Source of the DNA: Actinomycetospora chibensis
GTDB taxonomy: Bacteria > Actinomycetota > Actinomycetes > Mycobacteriales > Pseudonocardiaceae
Length of the DNA: 64,000 nucleotides
Direction: 5' to 3'
Assembly (NCBI RefSeq): GCF_028737215.1
Contig: NZ_JAQZAM010000009.1
Coordinates: forward strand, 204,761-268,760
Numbering within the stretch: position 1 is the stretch's first letter; each line of letters opens with the position of its first letter. Of this stretch, positions 16,720 through 25,357 are shown one piece after another. The position numbers and the translations under genes were made by a program. The notes beneath the pieces are model-generated. The model did not search any database, had not been told where the DNA came from, and saw only the letters and a list, made by a program, of their open reading frames with translations.

Positions 16720-18236
16720 TCGTCGCGGATCTGCCGCTTGAGCAGTTTGCCCGTCTCGGTCCGGGGCAGGGAGTCCACGAACTCCACGCCGCGCGGCGCC
16801 TTGTAGTGGGCGATCCGCTCGCGGACGAACTCGATGATCTCCTTCTCGAGCTCGAGTCCCGGGGTCGCGTCGGCCGCGGCCTTGACGAACGCGCGCACCT
16901 GCTCCCCCATCTCCTCATCGGGGACCCCGACGACCGCGACGTCGTCGATCGACGTGTGCAGCGCGAGGACGCTCTCGATCTCGGCGGGGTAGATGTTCAC
17001 GCCGCCCGAGATGATCGTGAAGGACTTGCGGTCGGTGAGGAACAGGAAGCCGTCCTCGTCGACGCGCCCCATGTCGCCCACGGTCGTCCAGTTCTCGTGC
17101 TGCGGGTGCTGCGCCTCCCGGGTCTTCTCCGGGTCGTTGTGGTAGACGAACGGCAGCCGCTCGCGCTCGAAGTAGACGGTGCCGACCTCGTCGACGCCCA
17201 GCTCCGCACCCTCGTCGTCGCAGATACGTAGCGTGCCGAGCACGGCCTTCCCGACCGATCCGGGCTTCTGCTCCCACTGCTTGCTGTCGATCATGGTCAT
17301 GCCGTGGGCCTCGGTGCCCGCGTAGTACTCGACGAGGATCGGGCCCCACCAGTCGATCATCTTCTGCTTGACCTCGACGGGACACGGCGCCGCGGCGTGC
17401 ACGGCGACCCGCAACGAGGAGACGTCGTAGGCGGTGCGCACCGACTGGTCGAGCTTCAGCATCCGCACGAACATGGTGGGGACGAACTGGCCATGGGTCA
17501 CGCCGTTCTCGGCGATCGCGCGCAGGGCGCCCTCGGCGTCGAACTTCCGCATGATCACCACCGTGCCGCCGTGGGCCTGCACGCCGGCGGCCCAGCGCAG
17601 CGGGGCGGCGTGGTACATCGGCGCCGGCGAGAGGTACACCGTGTCCTCGGTGACCCCGAAGGCCCGGATGAGACCGACCAGGGCGTCGGGCGCCTCGGTG
17701 ATCGAGCCCTCGGCGAGGGGCGGGCGGATGCCCTTGGGCAGCCCCGTGGTGCCCGACGAGTACAGCATCGGCGCCCCGGCGGGCTCGGACTCCAACGGCT
17801 CCGCCGAGGCGTTCGCCAGCGCCGTCTCGTAGTCGTCGTGACCCTCGACCGCGCCGTGGTAGGCCAGCCGCAGGACCACGTCGGGGGTCCGCTCGCGCAC
17901 GGCCGCGGCGATCTCCGCCTTGTCGGCCGACACGACGAGGGCCCGCGCCCCCGAGTCCGCGGCGATGTAGGCGACCTCGTCGACCGCGAGGTGGTGGTTG
18001 ATCGCCGTGACGTAGAAGCCGGAGCGCGCGCCGGCCCAGTAGACCTCCAGGGCCTCCAGCGCGTTCACCGACAGCAGGGCGACGGTGTCGCCGCGCTCGA
18101 GCCCGGCGTCGCGCAGCACGTGGGCGAGGCGCGTGGATCGCTCGTCGAGCGCGGCGTAGGTCAGCTCCTCGCCGGTCTCGACCAGGCGGGCGGCGACCTT
18201 GTCCGGATTGCGCTCGGCGTGCGTCCGTGGATACAT
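16689..18236 (-). CDS. acyl-CoA synthetase (AMP-forming), FadD-like
   Basis: A 515-residue ligase. Motifs in order are LYSSGTTGLPKGI near residue 160, YAGTEAHG near 280, the hinge TDRKSFTIISGGVNIYPAE near 400, and the terminal lysine segment RTETGKLLKRQIRD. ATG 18236 has GGGAGGA upstream at good spacing and the palindrome 18264-18279 further up. The last 31 bases overlap the end of the convergent TetR gene. It has its own operator, so it is regulated separately from the P450 operon behind it. The substrate is unknown. Confidence 0.92.
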   Translation of the reverse strand: MYPRTHAERNPDKVAARLVETGEELTYAALDERSTRLAHVLRDAGLERGDTVALLSVNALEALEVYWAGARSGFYVTAINHHLAVDEVAYIAADSGARALVVSADKAEIAAAVRERTPDVVLRLAYHGAVEGHDDYETALANASAEPLESEPAGAPMLYSSGTTGLPKGIRPPLAEGSITEAPDALVGLIRAFGVTEDTVYLSPAPMYHAAPLRWAAGVQAHGGTVVIMRKFDAEGALRAIAENGVTHGQFVPTMFVRMLKLDQSVRTAYDVSSLRVAVHAAAPCPVEVKQKMIDWWGPILVEYYAGTEAHGMTMIDSKQWEQKPGSVGKAVLGTLRICDDEGAELGVDEVGTVYFERERLPFVYHNDPEKTREAQHPQHENWTTVGDMGRVDEDGFLFLTDRKSFTIISGGVNIYPAEIESVLALHTSIDDVAVVGVPDEEMGEQVRAFVKAAADATPGLELEKEIIEFVRERIAHYKAPRGVEFVDSLPRTETGKLLKRQIRDDYLASTSAGV

Positions 18237-18263
18237 CGGTGTCCTCCCGGGCGGGCTATTTTT

Positions 18264-18279
18264 TCTATCGTAGATTAGA
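18264..18279. promoter_or_regulatory. palindromic operator, site 4
   Basis: TCTATCG-TA-GATTAGA lies 28 bases upstream of the acyl-CoA synthetase ATG on the minus strand. The right half is a perfect consensus half. Confidence 0.65.
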
Positions 18280-18341
18280 ACAGGCGGCCGCGGCAGGAGC
18301 AAGGACGGGACGAAGCGGACACGGCCCGGCTCGGTCGGCCC

Positions 18342-19151
18342 TCAGCGGCCGGTGAAGATGGGCGTGCGGCGCCCGATGACGGCGTCCAGACCCTCGCGGG
18401 CGTCGGCGGTGCCCGAGAGCTCGGAGACGGTGCGGGCCTCCTCCGGCAGCTGCGCCTCGACCCGGGACCCGAGCCCCGACCACATGAGCCGCTTCGTCGC
18501 CGCCAGAGCCCGCGGGGCACCGGCCGCGAGCTGGGCGGCGAGCTCGTCGGTGGCCTTCGTCAGCTCGTCGTCGGGCACCACGCGAGTGAGGATCCCCAGC
18601 TCGAGGGCCTCGACTGCAGACAGGACCGGGTTCGTCAGGGAGATCTCGAGGGCTTTGCGCAGGCCCACGAGCTGCGGCAGCGTCACCGTGGTGCCGGCGT
18701 CCGGCGCCATCCCCACGCGTGTCGCGCCCCCGAGGAACTTCGCGGACTCGGCCGCCACCACGAGGTCCGCCGCGCAGACGAGCCCGAACCCGCCTCCGCC
18801 GGCCGCGAAGCCGTGCACCGATGCGACGACCGGCGCCGGCAGGTTGAGCAGGCCCTGGACCGCGACCTGCAGCCACGAGGTCGCCTCGCGCAGGTAGTCC
18901 GGCAGCGCCTCGCCCTTCGAGGCGAAGGTCTTGACGTCGCCGCCGGCGCAGAAGTTGGACCCCTCACCGCTGAGCACCAGTACGCGCAGGCGCGGCTCGC
19001 CGTAGCAGAGCATCACCGCGTCGTAGAGGGCTCGCAGCAGCGGCACGTCCATCCCGTTGGACGCCTCGGGGCGGTTCAGCCGTAGCCGGGCCACCCCGTC
19101 GCCGTCGAGGTCCAGCAGGACCGGACCCTCGCTGACCAACTGCTCGCCCAC
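18342..19151 (-). CDS. enoyl-CoA hydratase/isomerase (PaaG-like)
   Basis: A 269-residue crotonase with RLRLNRPEASNGMD, NFCAGGDVKTFA and HGFAAGGGGFGL. The catalytic region reads RVGMAPDAGTTVTLP, with the Pro-Asp pattern of PaaG-type enoyl-CoA isomerases instead of the second hydratase Glu. GTG 19151 was chosen since GGAGG lies seven bases ahead; the longer frame from 19199 lacks this. It is last in the operon P450, ferredoxin, ferredoxin reductase, ECH. Confidence 0.9.
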   Translation of the reverse strand: MGEQLVSEGPVLLDLDGDGVARLRLNRPEASNGMDVPLLRALYDAVMLCYGEPRLRVLVLSGEGSNFCAGGDVKTFASKGEALPDYLREATSWLQVAVQGLLNLPAPVVASVHGFAAGGGGFGLVCAADLVVAAESAKFLGGATRVGMAPDAGTTVTLPQLVGLRKALEISLTNPVLSAVEALELGILTRVVPDDELTKATDELAAQLAAGAPRALAATKRLMWSGLGSRVEAQLPEEARTVSELSGTADAREGLDAVIGRRTPIFTGR

Positions 19152-19195
19152 GCGGACGCCTCCTTCGTCGTCGTTCCCGGCGCCGCGAGGTGCTC

Positions 19196-20461
19196 TCACC
19201 CCGCGGCGGCGTGCTCACCCTCGCGCGCCCGCTCCGCCTTGTCCTGCGCGGCGGCCTCCCGCTGCGCGGCGAACTTGAGCGCGTCGTCCCAGGTGATGTT
19301 CTTCTTGATCTGCGCGCGGTACTTCATCACCTCGGCCTGACGGTTCACCGCCAGCACGCCGACGAGGTGGTCACAACGGCGGTAGAGAGCGACGAACCGC
19401 CCGTCCTCGGGGCGGCCCGACACGACCCGGACCTCGTCACCGCGGGGGATGCCGACGAACTGGATGCGGGAGTCGTACCAGTCCGACCAGAAGTACGGCA
19501 CCGTCGCGTAAGGCTTGGCGGACGCCGGGTCCAGCGCGTTGCGGGCGGCCACGGCGCCCTGCTCGGCGGCGCTCGTCCAGTGCTCGAGGCGCATGAGGTC
19601 GCCGTCGAACTGCGCGTTGCGCCACCGGGCGATGTCCCCGGCCGCGTAGATCCCGGGCGGGCCTGCGGCGAGGTACTCGTCGCAGACGACGCCGTCGTCG
19701 AGCTCGAGGCCCGAGCCCTCCAGCCAGTCCGTGGTCGGCGCCGCGCCCGCCCCGACGACGACGAGGTCGGCGGGCAGGCGGGTGCCGTCCTCGAGGACGA
19801 CCGCCTCGACCGACCCGTTGCCCTCGATGGCCGAGACCGTCACACCGCAGCGCAGGTCCATGCCGTTCCGGTGGTGCAGCTGCGAGACCGCGGCGCCCAT
19901 CTCCTCACCGACCGCGCGCCCCAGCGGGGTCGGTAGCGCCTCGAGGACGGTGACCTCGAGGCCGCGCTTGTGGGCCCCGGAGGCCACCTCGGACCCGATG
20001 AACCCGGCGCCGATCACGACCGTCCGGGCCCCGGCGTCCAGGGCGGCCCGGATCGCCTGCGCGTCGTCGAGGGTGCGCAGGGTGTGCACGCCGTCGAGGT
20101 CCGGGGAGCCGGGCAGGCTCTTCGCCCGGGCACCGGTGGCCAGCACCAGGGCGTCGTAGCCGATCCGGCGATCCGCGACGTGCACCTCCCGTGCCGCGGT
20201 GTCCAGGCCGCTCGCGGGCTCGCCGAGCACCAGCTCGACGCCCAGCTCCTGCGCGAGATGCGACTCCTCGCGGAACCGCGGGTGCTCCGGGTCCTCGTCA
20301 CCAGCCTCGAGGAACGCCTTCGACAGGGGCGGCCGGTCGTAGGGCAGGTGCCGTTCCGCGCCGATGAGCGTGACGGGTCCGTCGTGGCCGTCCTTGCGGA
20401 CGGCCTCCACGGCGCGGAGGCCGGCGAGCGAGGCCCCGACCACGACGAGGTGTGATGCCAC
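19196..20461 (-). CDS. NAD(P)H-dependent ferredoxin reductase (FAD)
   Basis: A 421-residue pyridine-nucleotide disulphide-type flavoprotein of the oxygenase-coupled NADH-ferredoxin reductase class. It has an N-terminal FAD motif VVVGASLAGLRAVEA, a YDRPPLSK segment, a central NAD motif VVIGAGFIGSEVA and the second FAD block GIYAAGDIA. The C-terminal reductase domain carries FWSDWYDSRIQFVG. It passes electrons from NAD(P)H to the adjacent ferredoxin, and possibly also to the Rieske oxygenase at 13803, which has no reductase of its own. It starts four bases after the ferredoxin stop. Confidence 0.93.
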   Translation of the reverse strand: MASHLVVVGASLAGLRAVEAVRKDGHDGPVTLIGAERHLPYDRPPLSKAFLEAGDEDPEHPRFREESHLAQELGVELVLGEPASGLDTAAREVHVADRRIGYDALVLATGARAKSLPGSPDLDGVHTLRTLDDAQAIRAALDAGARTVVIGAGFIGSEVASGAHKRGLEVTVLEALPTPLGRAVGEEMGAAVSQLHHRNGMDLRCGVTVSAIEGNGSVEAVVLEDGTRLPADLVVVGAGAAPTTDWLEGSGLELDDGVVCDEYLAAGPPGIYAAGDIARWRNAQFDGDLMRLEHWTSAAEQGAVAARNALDPASAKPYATVPYFWSDWYDSRIQFVGIPRGDEVRVVSGRPEDGRFVALYRRCDHLVGVLAVNRQAEVMKYRAQIKKNITWDDALKFAAQREAAAQDKAERAREGEHAAAG

Positions 20462-20465
20462 GGCC

Positions 20466-20660
20466 CTACTCCTTCAGCGACAGGGCTTCTGTGGGGCAGC
20501 CGGCGACGGCCTCACGGACGTCGTCCAGCGCGTCGGGCCCGGCCTCCTCCTCCAGAAGGGTGAGATTGCCGTCGTCGGAGACCTCGAAGAACTCCGGGGC
20601 GAGGGACTCGCAGATCCCGAGGCCGGTGCACTTGTCGTAGTCCACCTTGATGCAGGCCAT
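20466..20660 (-). CDS. [3Fe-4S]-type ferredoxin
   Basis: A 64-residue ferredoxin with cluster ligands in CTGLGIC (about residues 11-17) and a distal C-P near residue 50. The middle Cys of a 4Fe-4S set is missing, which marks the 3Fe-4S class that serves actinobacterial P450s. It lies between P450 and reductase genes and completes a three-component system. GGAGAA precedes the ATG. Confidence 0.93.
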   Translation of the reverse strand: MACIKVDYDKCTGLGICESLAPEFFEVSDDGNLTLLEEEAGPDALDDVREAVAGCPTEALSLKE

Positions 20661-20690
20661 GGTGTTCTCCCTCCGGGGATCGGTGGGCGC

Positions 20691-21968
20691 TCAGCCCAGG
20701 TTGAGGCGGCAGGGCATCGACTTGATCGCCTGCATGAAGTTGCCCGCGAGGTACACCGGCTCGTCGGCCTCGATGTCGGGCGCGCGGGTGAGCAGCTCGT
20801 GGAAGATCGCGCGGAGCTGGGCCTTGGCCAGCTGGTTGCCCATGCAGTAGTGCGGGCCTCCGCCACCGAACCCGATGTGCGGGTTCGGGGTACGGGAGAG
20901 GTCGAAGCGGCCGGGCTCGTCGAAGACCTCGGTGTCGGCGTTGCCCGAGGCGTAGAACAGCACCACCCAGTCGCCCTCGCGGATGCGCTGACCCTGCAGC
21001 TCCGTGTCGCGGGTGGCGGTGCGCCGGAACGTCATGACCGGCGTCGCCCAGCGCACGAACTCGTCGATCGCGGTGCCGATCCGGGCGTCGTAGTCCTCGA
21101 CGAGGTAGGCGCGCTGGTCGGGGTTCAGCGTCAGCTGGCGCATCGTCGACGAGATCGTGTTGCGGGTGGTGTCGTTGCCGGCGATCGAGAGCAGGCAGAA
21201 GAACGCCGCGATCTCCTCGTCGGTGAGCGACTCCCCGTCGACCTCGGCCTGCACGAGGTTGGTCATGAGATCGTCGCGCGGCTCGGCGCGCCGGGCCTCG
21301 GCCAGGTCGAGGGCGACGTTGATCAGCTGCATGAGCGACTCGGTGAGCAGCTCGGCCGGCTCCCGGCCGGCGCGGACGTCCTCGTCGGCCCAGCTCACCA
21401 TGCCGTCGGCGGCGTGGGTCGCGATCTCGCGGGTCTCCTGGTCCTCCACACCGACCATCTCGAAGATCGTCCACTGTGGGAGGCGCCGGGAGACGTGCTC
21501 GACGAAGTCGCAGTCCCCGGTCTCGACGAGGTGGTCGACGAGGCGACGGGCCTGGTCCTTGATCTGGTCCTCGATCTTCTTGACCCGCTTGGGAGTGAAG
21601 GCCGAGGACACGAGCTTGCGGAGCTTGGTGTGGCGCGGGGCGTCGGTGGCGAGGAAGGAGCTGACCGCCTCGAGGATGTCGAGGGGGACGTCCTCCATCT
21701 GGATGCCCTCGCCGGAGCAGAAGGTCTCCGGGTCCTTGCTAACCGCGGCGATGTCGGCGTGTCGGGTGACGGCCCAGAACCCGCCGCCCTCCTGGGGCGG
21801 CATCATCGAACCCTCGGCCGGCGGGTGCCAGCTCACCGGCCGCTCGCGCCGGAGGACGGCGTAGTCCTCCTCGCGCTCGGCCGGGGACTTCGCCCAGAAG
21901 GACAGCGGCGAGAGCGACACCGGGTCGTAGGACGGCCGGGCGTGCTCCGTGGTCAGCGACATCGCCAC
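20691..21968 (-). CDS. cytochrome P450
   Basis: A 425-residue soluble P450. The I-helix oxygen-binding motif AGNDTTRN, an ExxR pair within the K-helix region (D-E-F-V-R-W) and the haem loop FGGGGPHYCMGNQLA with the Cys ligand are all visible. General similarity is to the actinobacterial CYP124/125/142 lipid-hydroxylase group, but the family cannot be fixed by eye. Start is GTG 21968 or the ATG two codons inside (21962); neither has a strong ribosome site. Operator site 5 lies immediately upstream. Confidence 0.93.
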   Translation of the reverse strand: MAMSLTTEHARPSYDPVSLSPLSFWAKSPAEREEDYAVLRRERPVSWHPPAEGSMMPPQEGGGFWAVTRHADIAAVSKDPETFCSGEGIQMEDVPLDILEAVSSFLATDAPRHTKLRKLVSSAFTPKRVKKIEDQIKDQARRLVDHLVETGDCDFVEHVSRRLPQWTIFEMVGVEDQETREIATHAADGMVSWADEDVRAGREPAELLTESLMQLINVALDLAEARRAEPRDDLMTNLVQAEVDGESLTDEEIAAFFCLLSIAGNDTTRNTISSTMRQLTLNPDQRAYLVEDYDARIGTAIDEFVRWATPVMTFRRTATRDTELQGQRIREGDWVVLFYASGNADTEVFDEPGRFDLSRTPNPHIGFGGGGPHYCMGNQLAKAQLRAIFHELLTRAPDIEADEPVYLAGNFMQAIKSMPCRLNLG

Positions 21969-21983
21969 CCCCGAGGGTTAGAA

Positions 21984-21999
21984 TTTAACACAGATTAAT
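21984..21999. promoter_or_regulatory. palindromic operator, site 5
   Basis: TTTAACA-CA-GATTAAT lies 15 bases upstream of the P450 start in the divergent gap to the SDR at 22124. Site 6 is 95 bases away, giving one operator per direction. Confidence 0.6.
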
Positions 22000-22078
22000 C
22001 GGTAGCCCGAGGACACCACGGCCTCCACGAGCTGTCAAGCGCGCCGCGCGGTGACCAGTCGGTCGCAGCGCGTCATGC

Positions 22079-22094
22079 TTTAATACAGATTAGA
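22079..22094. promoter_or_regulatory. palindromic operator, site 6
   Basis: TTTAATA-CA-GATTAGA lies 29 bases upstream of the SDR at 22124. It is among the clearest members of the family. Confidence 0.68.
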
Positions 22095-22123
22095 AGAACG
22101 ACGGTGCCGACGGAAGGGGCCGC

Positions 22124-22918
22124 ATGGACCTCGAACTCCACGACGCCCGCGTCATCGTGACCGGTGGGGCGTCGAACATCGGAAGGGGCATCGTGCACGG
22201 GTTCGCCCGGGAGGGTGCCCGCATCGTCCTGGCCGACCTCGATCGCGAGCAGGCCGAGCGGGTCCGCGCCGAGGCGAAGGAGCTGGGCGCGGGCGAAGTG
22301 CGGGTGCTCGACCTCGACCTCTCGGTCGACGGCGCCGGCGGCCGCGTGGCCCGAGAGGCACTCGACGCCTGGGGCGGGATCGACGCCCTCGTCAACAACG
22401 CCGGCTGGAGCGTGCCGGGCTTCCTCACCGAGCAGACCGATCGGACGCTCTGGCAGCGCACCATCGAGGTCAACCTGTTCACCGCGATCGACTGCACCCA
22501 GGCCGTCCTGGGAGCCATGGGCGAGGCGGGGCGGGGCTCGATCGTGTTCATCTCCAGCGACGCCGCATTCGGCGCAATCCGCCAGGGCATCTACGGCACC
22601 ACCAAGGCCGGTCTCATCGCGCTCGCCCGGACCACCGCGCGCGAGCAGGGCCGGCGCGGCATCCGGTCCAACGTGGTGTGCCCCGGCCTCGTCCTGCCCG
22701 ACGACGAGGGTGTCGGGGCGCACAGCCTCTGGTCCGGCGGACGGGACGCAATCTTCGACCCGGACCAGATCGAGTACGTCCGCAAGCAGACGCCGCTGCG
22801 ACGGCTGACCACCGCCCAGGACGTCGCCGACGCCGTGGTCTGGCTGTCTTCCGAGCGCACCGCCCGCCAGGTAACCGGCCAGGTCGTGGCGGTCGGCGGA
22901 GGGTCCTCGATGCCCTGA
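22124..22918 (+). CDS. short-chain dehydrogenase/reductase
   Basis: A classical 264-residue SDR with VTGGASNIGRGI (cofactor), LADLDREQ (acid pocket favouring NAD), NNAGWSVPG, the catalytic FISSDAAFGAIRQGIYGTTK (Ser and YxxxK) and the ending TGQVVAVGGGSSMP. It probably oxidises a hydroxyl of an acyl-CoA or alicyclic substrate. It is transcribed alone from the region with operator site 6 and is followed by a separate SDR with its own partial operator. Confidence 0.9.
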   Translation: MDLELHDARVIVTGGASNIGRGIVHGFAREGARIVLADLDREQAERVRAEAKELGAGEVRVLDLDLSVDGAGGRVAREALDAWGGIDALVNNAGWSVPGFLTEQTDRTLWQRTIEVNLFTAIDCTQAVLGAMGEAGRGSIVFISSDAAFGAIRQGIYGTTKAGLIALARTTAREQGRRGIRSNVVCPGLVLPDDEGVGAHSLWSGGRDAIFDPDQIEYVRKQTPLRRLTTAQDVADAVVWLSSERTARQVTGQVVAVGGGSSMP

Positions 22919-22970
22919 CCGACGGCCCGTGTCCCGATCAAGTCGGGGCGGACCTTGCCGCTCCAAAATT

Positions 22971-22986
22971 TCTAATCTAGTTTCGG
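22971..22986. promoter_or_regulatory. palindromic operator, site 7 (one good half)
   Basis: TCTAATC-TA-GTTTCGG: perfect left half, degenerate right half, 25 bases before the SDR at 23012. Confidence 0.4.
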
Positions 22987-23011
22987 TTCAACTACGAGCC
23001 CGGAGGAAACG

Positions 23012-23803
23012 ATGGACGTCGACGGACTTCGCTGCCTCGTCACCGGCGCGGCCTCCGGCATCGGTGATGCGGTGGCCCGCCAGCTCGTCGCCGGCGGCGC
23101 CTCGGTCACCAGCCTCGACCGCAACAAGCCCTCGGTCGACGTCGAGCGCCACATCGAGGTCGACCTGGCCGACCCGGCCAGCATCGACGCCGCGGTGGCC
23201 GACGCCGGTGACCGCTGGGACGTGCTGGCCAACGTCGCGGGCGTGCCCGGCAACGCGCCCGGCGAGCTGGTGTTCCGGGTGAACTTCCTCGGGTTGCGCC
23301 ACCTCACCGAGTCGCTGTTCGAGCGGATGACGCCGGGCGGGTCGATCGTCAACGTCGCCTCGATCGCGGGCTTCGGCTGGGCGCACCGTCTCGAGTCGAT
23401 CCGGGACCTGCTCACCACGGAGACCTTCGACGAGGGCCTCGCGTGGTTCCACGAGCACCTCCCCGAGGGCAACGCCTACAACTTCTCCAAGGAGGCCGTC
23501 ATCGTCTACACGATGGCGATGGGCGGGGCCGTGCGCGAGATGGCCGACCTGCGCATCAACGCCGTGATGCCCGGACCGGTGGAGACCCCGATCCTCCACG
23601 ACTTCGAGGAGTCGATGGGTAAGCAGACACTCGACGGTGTGCGGGCGTTCCTCGGACGCCACGCCACCTCGGAGGACGTCGCCCCGGCGATCACGTTCCT
23701 CGCCTCCCGGGAGTCGCGGTGGGTCAACGGCGCGACGCTGACGACCGACGGCGGCATCACCGGCGCCGTGCTCGCCGGCCTCGTGCCCCCGCCCGAACTC
23801 TGA
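23012..23803 (+). CDS. SDR, 3-alpha-HSD/coniferyl-alcohol-dehydrogenase-like
   Basis: A 263-residue SDR with VTGAASGIGDAVA, the N-V-A-G-V-P-G segment, NVASIAGFGWAHR and the catalytic AYNFSKEAV (YxxxK). The long insert between the serine strand and the YNFSK helix, with RDLL and EGLAWF, is characteristic of the 3-alpha-hydroxysteroid dehydrogenase/coniferyl alcohol dehydrogenase subgroup. The ribosome site GGAGG precedes the ATG. A hydroxysteroid or terpenoid alcohol substrate is possible, not shown. Confidence 0.87.
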   Translation: MDVDGLRCLVTGAASGIGDAVARQLVAGGASVTSLDRNKPSVDVERHIEVDLADPASIDAAVADAGDRWDVLANVAGVPGNAPGELVFRVNFLGLRHLTESLFERMTPGGSIVNVASIAGFGWAHRLESIRDLLTTETFDEGLAWFHEHLPEGNAYNFSKEAVIVYTMAMGGAVREMADLRINAVMPGPVETPILHDFEESMGKQTLDGVRAFLGRHATSEDVAPAITFLASRESRWVNGATLTTDGGITGAVLAGLVPPPEL

Positions 23804-23844
23804 TGGACCACGCGCCACGGACGGCGCCGGCACCTCGCCGACCG

Positions 23845-23850
23845 TACGAT
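23845..23850 (+). promoter_or_regulatory. -10 box for TetR at 23857
   Basis: TACGAT ends six bases before ATG 23857; layout identical to 16024-16029, indicating leaderless transcription. Confidence 0.5.
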
Positions 23851-23856
23851 CAATCC

Positions 23857-24498
23857 ATGGCCGCGCCCACGCCCGGCCGCGCGGCGGGCACCTCCGAGGC
23901 CCGCCACGGCGCGGGCACCAAGTCCGAGCGCACCCGCGAGCGGATCGTGGACGCCACGGCACGCGCTCTCAACGCGCGGGGATACGCGGGCGCACGCCTC
24001 TCCGACATCGCCGAGATCGCGGAGGTCCAGGCCCCCGCCATCTACTACTACTTCTCCTCCCGCGACGAGCTCATCGAGGAGGCGGTGTCGGTCGGCCTCG
24101 CGCGCACCATGGAGCTCATGTCGGAGGCGCTTGCGCAGGTCCCCGACGGCACGCCCCCCATGAACCGGATCCGGGTGGCCGTCGCCGCGCACCTCAACAC
24201 CCTGTTGACGCACTCCGACCACGCCGCCGCGGCGATCCGCACCGTCCCGCAGTTGCCGAAGGAGATGCGTGAGCGTCAGTTCGACGCGCAGCGGGCCTAC
24301 CTCGCGATCTGGCGCGCGCTCCTCGATGACGCGCGCACGTCGGGCGACCTCGCCCAGGACATCGACGTCCGGGCCGCCCTCATGGTGGTGCTCGGAGCGC
24401 TGAACTGGACCGTCGAGTGGTGGGACCCGGAGCGGGGCTCGCTGGAGACCGTCATCACCACCGCGCAGACGCTCATCGAGCACGGCCTCGCGGCCTGA
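23857..24498 (+). CDS. TetR-family regulator (paralogue 3 of 3)
   Basis: A 213-residue TetR with helix-turn-helix RGYAGARLSDIAEIAEVQAP followed by AIYYYFSSRDELIEEA. The recognition segment VQAPAxYYYF is the same as in the 16036 protein. The C-terminal part has VLGALNWTVEWWDPERGSL. I chose ATG 23857, not an upstream in-frame start, because of the TACGAT box six bases ahead. It converges on the alpha/beta hydrolase. Likely a regulator of the shared palindromes. Confidence 0.9.
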   Translation: MAAPTPGRAAGTSEARHGAGTKSERTRERIVDATARALNARGYAGARLSDIAEIAEVQAPAIYYYFSSRDELIEEAVSVGLARTMELMSEALAQVPDGTPPMNRIRVAVAAHLNTLLTHSDHAAAAIRTVPQLPKEMRERQFDAQRAYLAIWRALLDDARTSGDLAQDIDVRAALMVVLGALNWTVEWWDPERGSLETVITTAQTLIEHGLAA

Positions 24499-24514
24499 TC
24501 CCCGACCTCGACTC

Positions 24515-25357
24515 TCAGACCTCGACCGTTTCGGGCGAAGTCACCCGCGCCTGCGTGACCTGGAGCAGGGAGCGCACGACCAGCTCCGGGTCGTCCCACA
24601 TCGGCACGTGTCCGCACCTCGGAAGCCGGACGAAGTCCGCCCCAGGCAGCGCCACCTGCATCGGGACGCCGTAGTCGCGCCACGGCAGGATGTGGTCCCG
24701 CTCGGACCACGCCACCCGCACAGGGCACGGAAGCTCCGGGAAGGCGGGCAGCCCGTCGCCGGCGCGGGCGCCCGAGAGCAGTTCGTCGATGACGACGCAG
24801 CCCGCGAGATCCTCGAAGAAGCCCTCCACGTCCTGCTCGGGGACCCGCTCGCCGTGCTCCATCACCCGGTTCAGCAACACGCGTCGGGCACCCGGGTGGG
24901 CCGCGAGGCGTCGGAGGCCCCTGGGGCGCCCGAGCACCAGGCCCAGCCGGAACGTCCAGATCAGGCGCCGCAGGTCGAACGGACGCCGCCAGGCACCCGC
25001 CGGGGAGAAGGCCGTGCAGGTCTCCGCGCGCCCGCGGCGCGCGAGCTCGAGCGCGACCCAACCGCCGAGCGAGTTGCCGGCGACGTGCGCGGTGGCGATC
25101 CCGGCCTCGTCCAGCTGCGCGCCGACGGCGTCGACGATCGCCTCGACACGCACCGGTGTCCCGTCGACCCAGGGGACCCCGCCACGGTGGCCCGTCATGG
25201 TCGGAGCGAAGACCTCGTGATGACGCTCCAGTTCGTCGAGCACCGGGCGCCAGGCCCGCCACGACATGCTCGCACCGTGCAGCAGGACCAGCGGCGGGCC
25301 GCTGCCGCCGCGGTAGGACGGCTCGACGTCCTCCCCCACGACGACATGACCCGCCAC
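24515..25357 (-). CDS. alpha/beta hydrolase
   Basis: A 280-residue hydrolase: VLLHGASMSWRAW (oxyanion HG), the nucleophile elbow GNSLGG near residue 98, W-S-E-R-D-H (acid) and CGHVPMWDDP (catalytic His near 255). It could hydrolyse an ester, lactone or C-C bond product. GTG 25357 overlaps the last base of the ALDH stop, so the gene is coupled to ALDH. The longer upstream frame runs into the ALDH coding region and was discarded. Confidence 0.88.
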   Translation of the reverse strand: MAGHVVVGEDVEPSYRGGSGPPLVLLHGASMSWRAWRPVLDELERHHEVFAPTMTGHRGGVPWVDGTPVRVEAIVDAVGAQLDEAGIATAHVAGNSLGGWVALELARRGRAETCTAFSPAGAWRRPFDLRRLIWTFRLGLVLGRPRGLRRLAAHPGARRVLLNRVMEHGERVPEQDVEGFFEDLAGCVVIDELLSGARAGDGLPAFPELPCPVRVAWSERDHILPWRDYGVPMQVALPGADFVRLPRCGHVPMWDDPELVVRSLLQVTQARVTSPETVEV

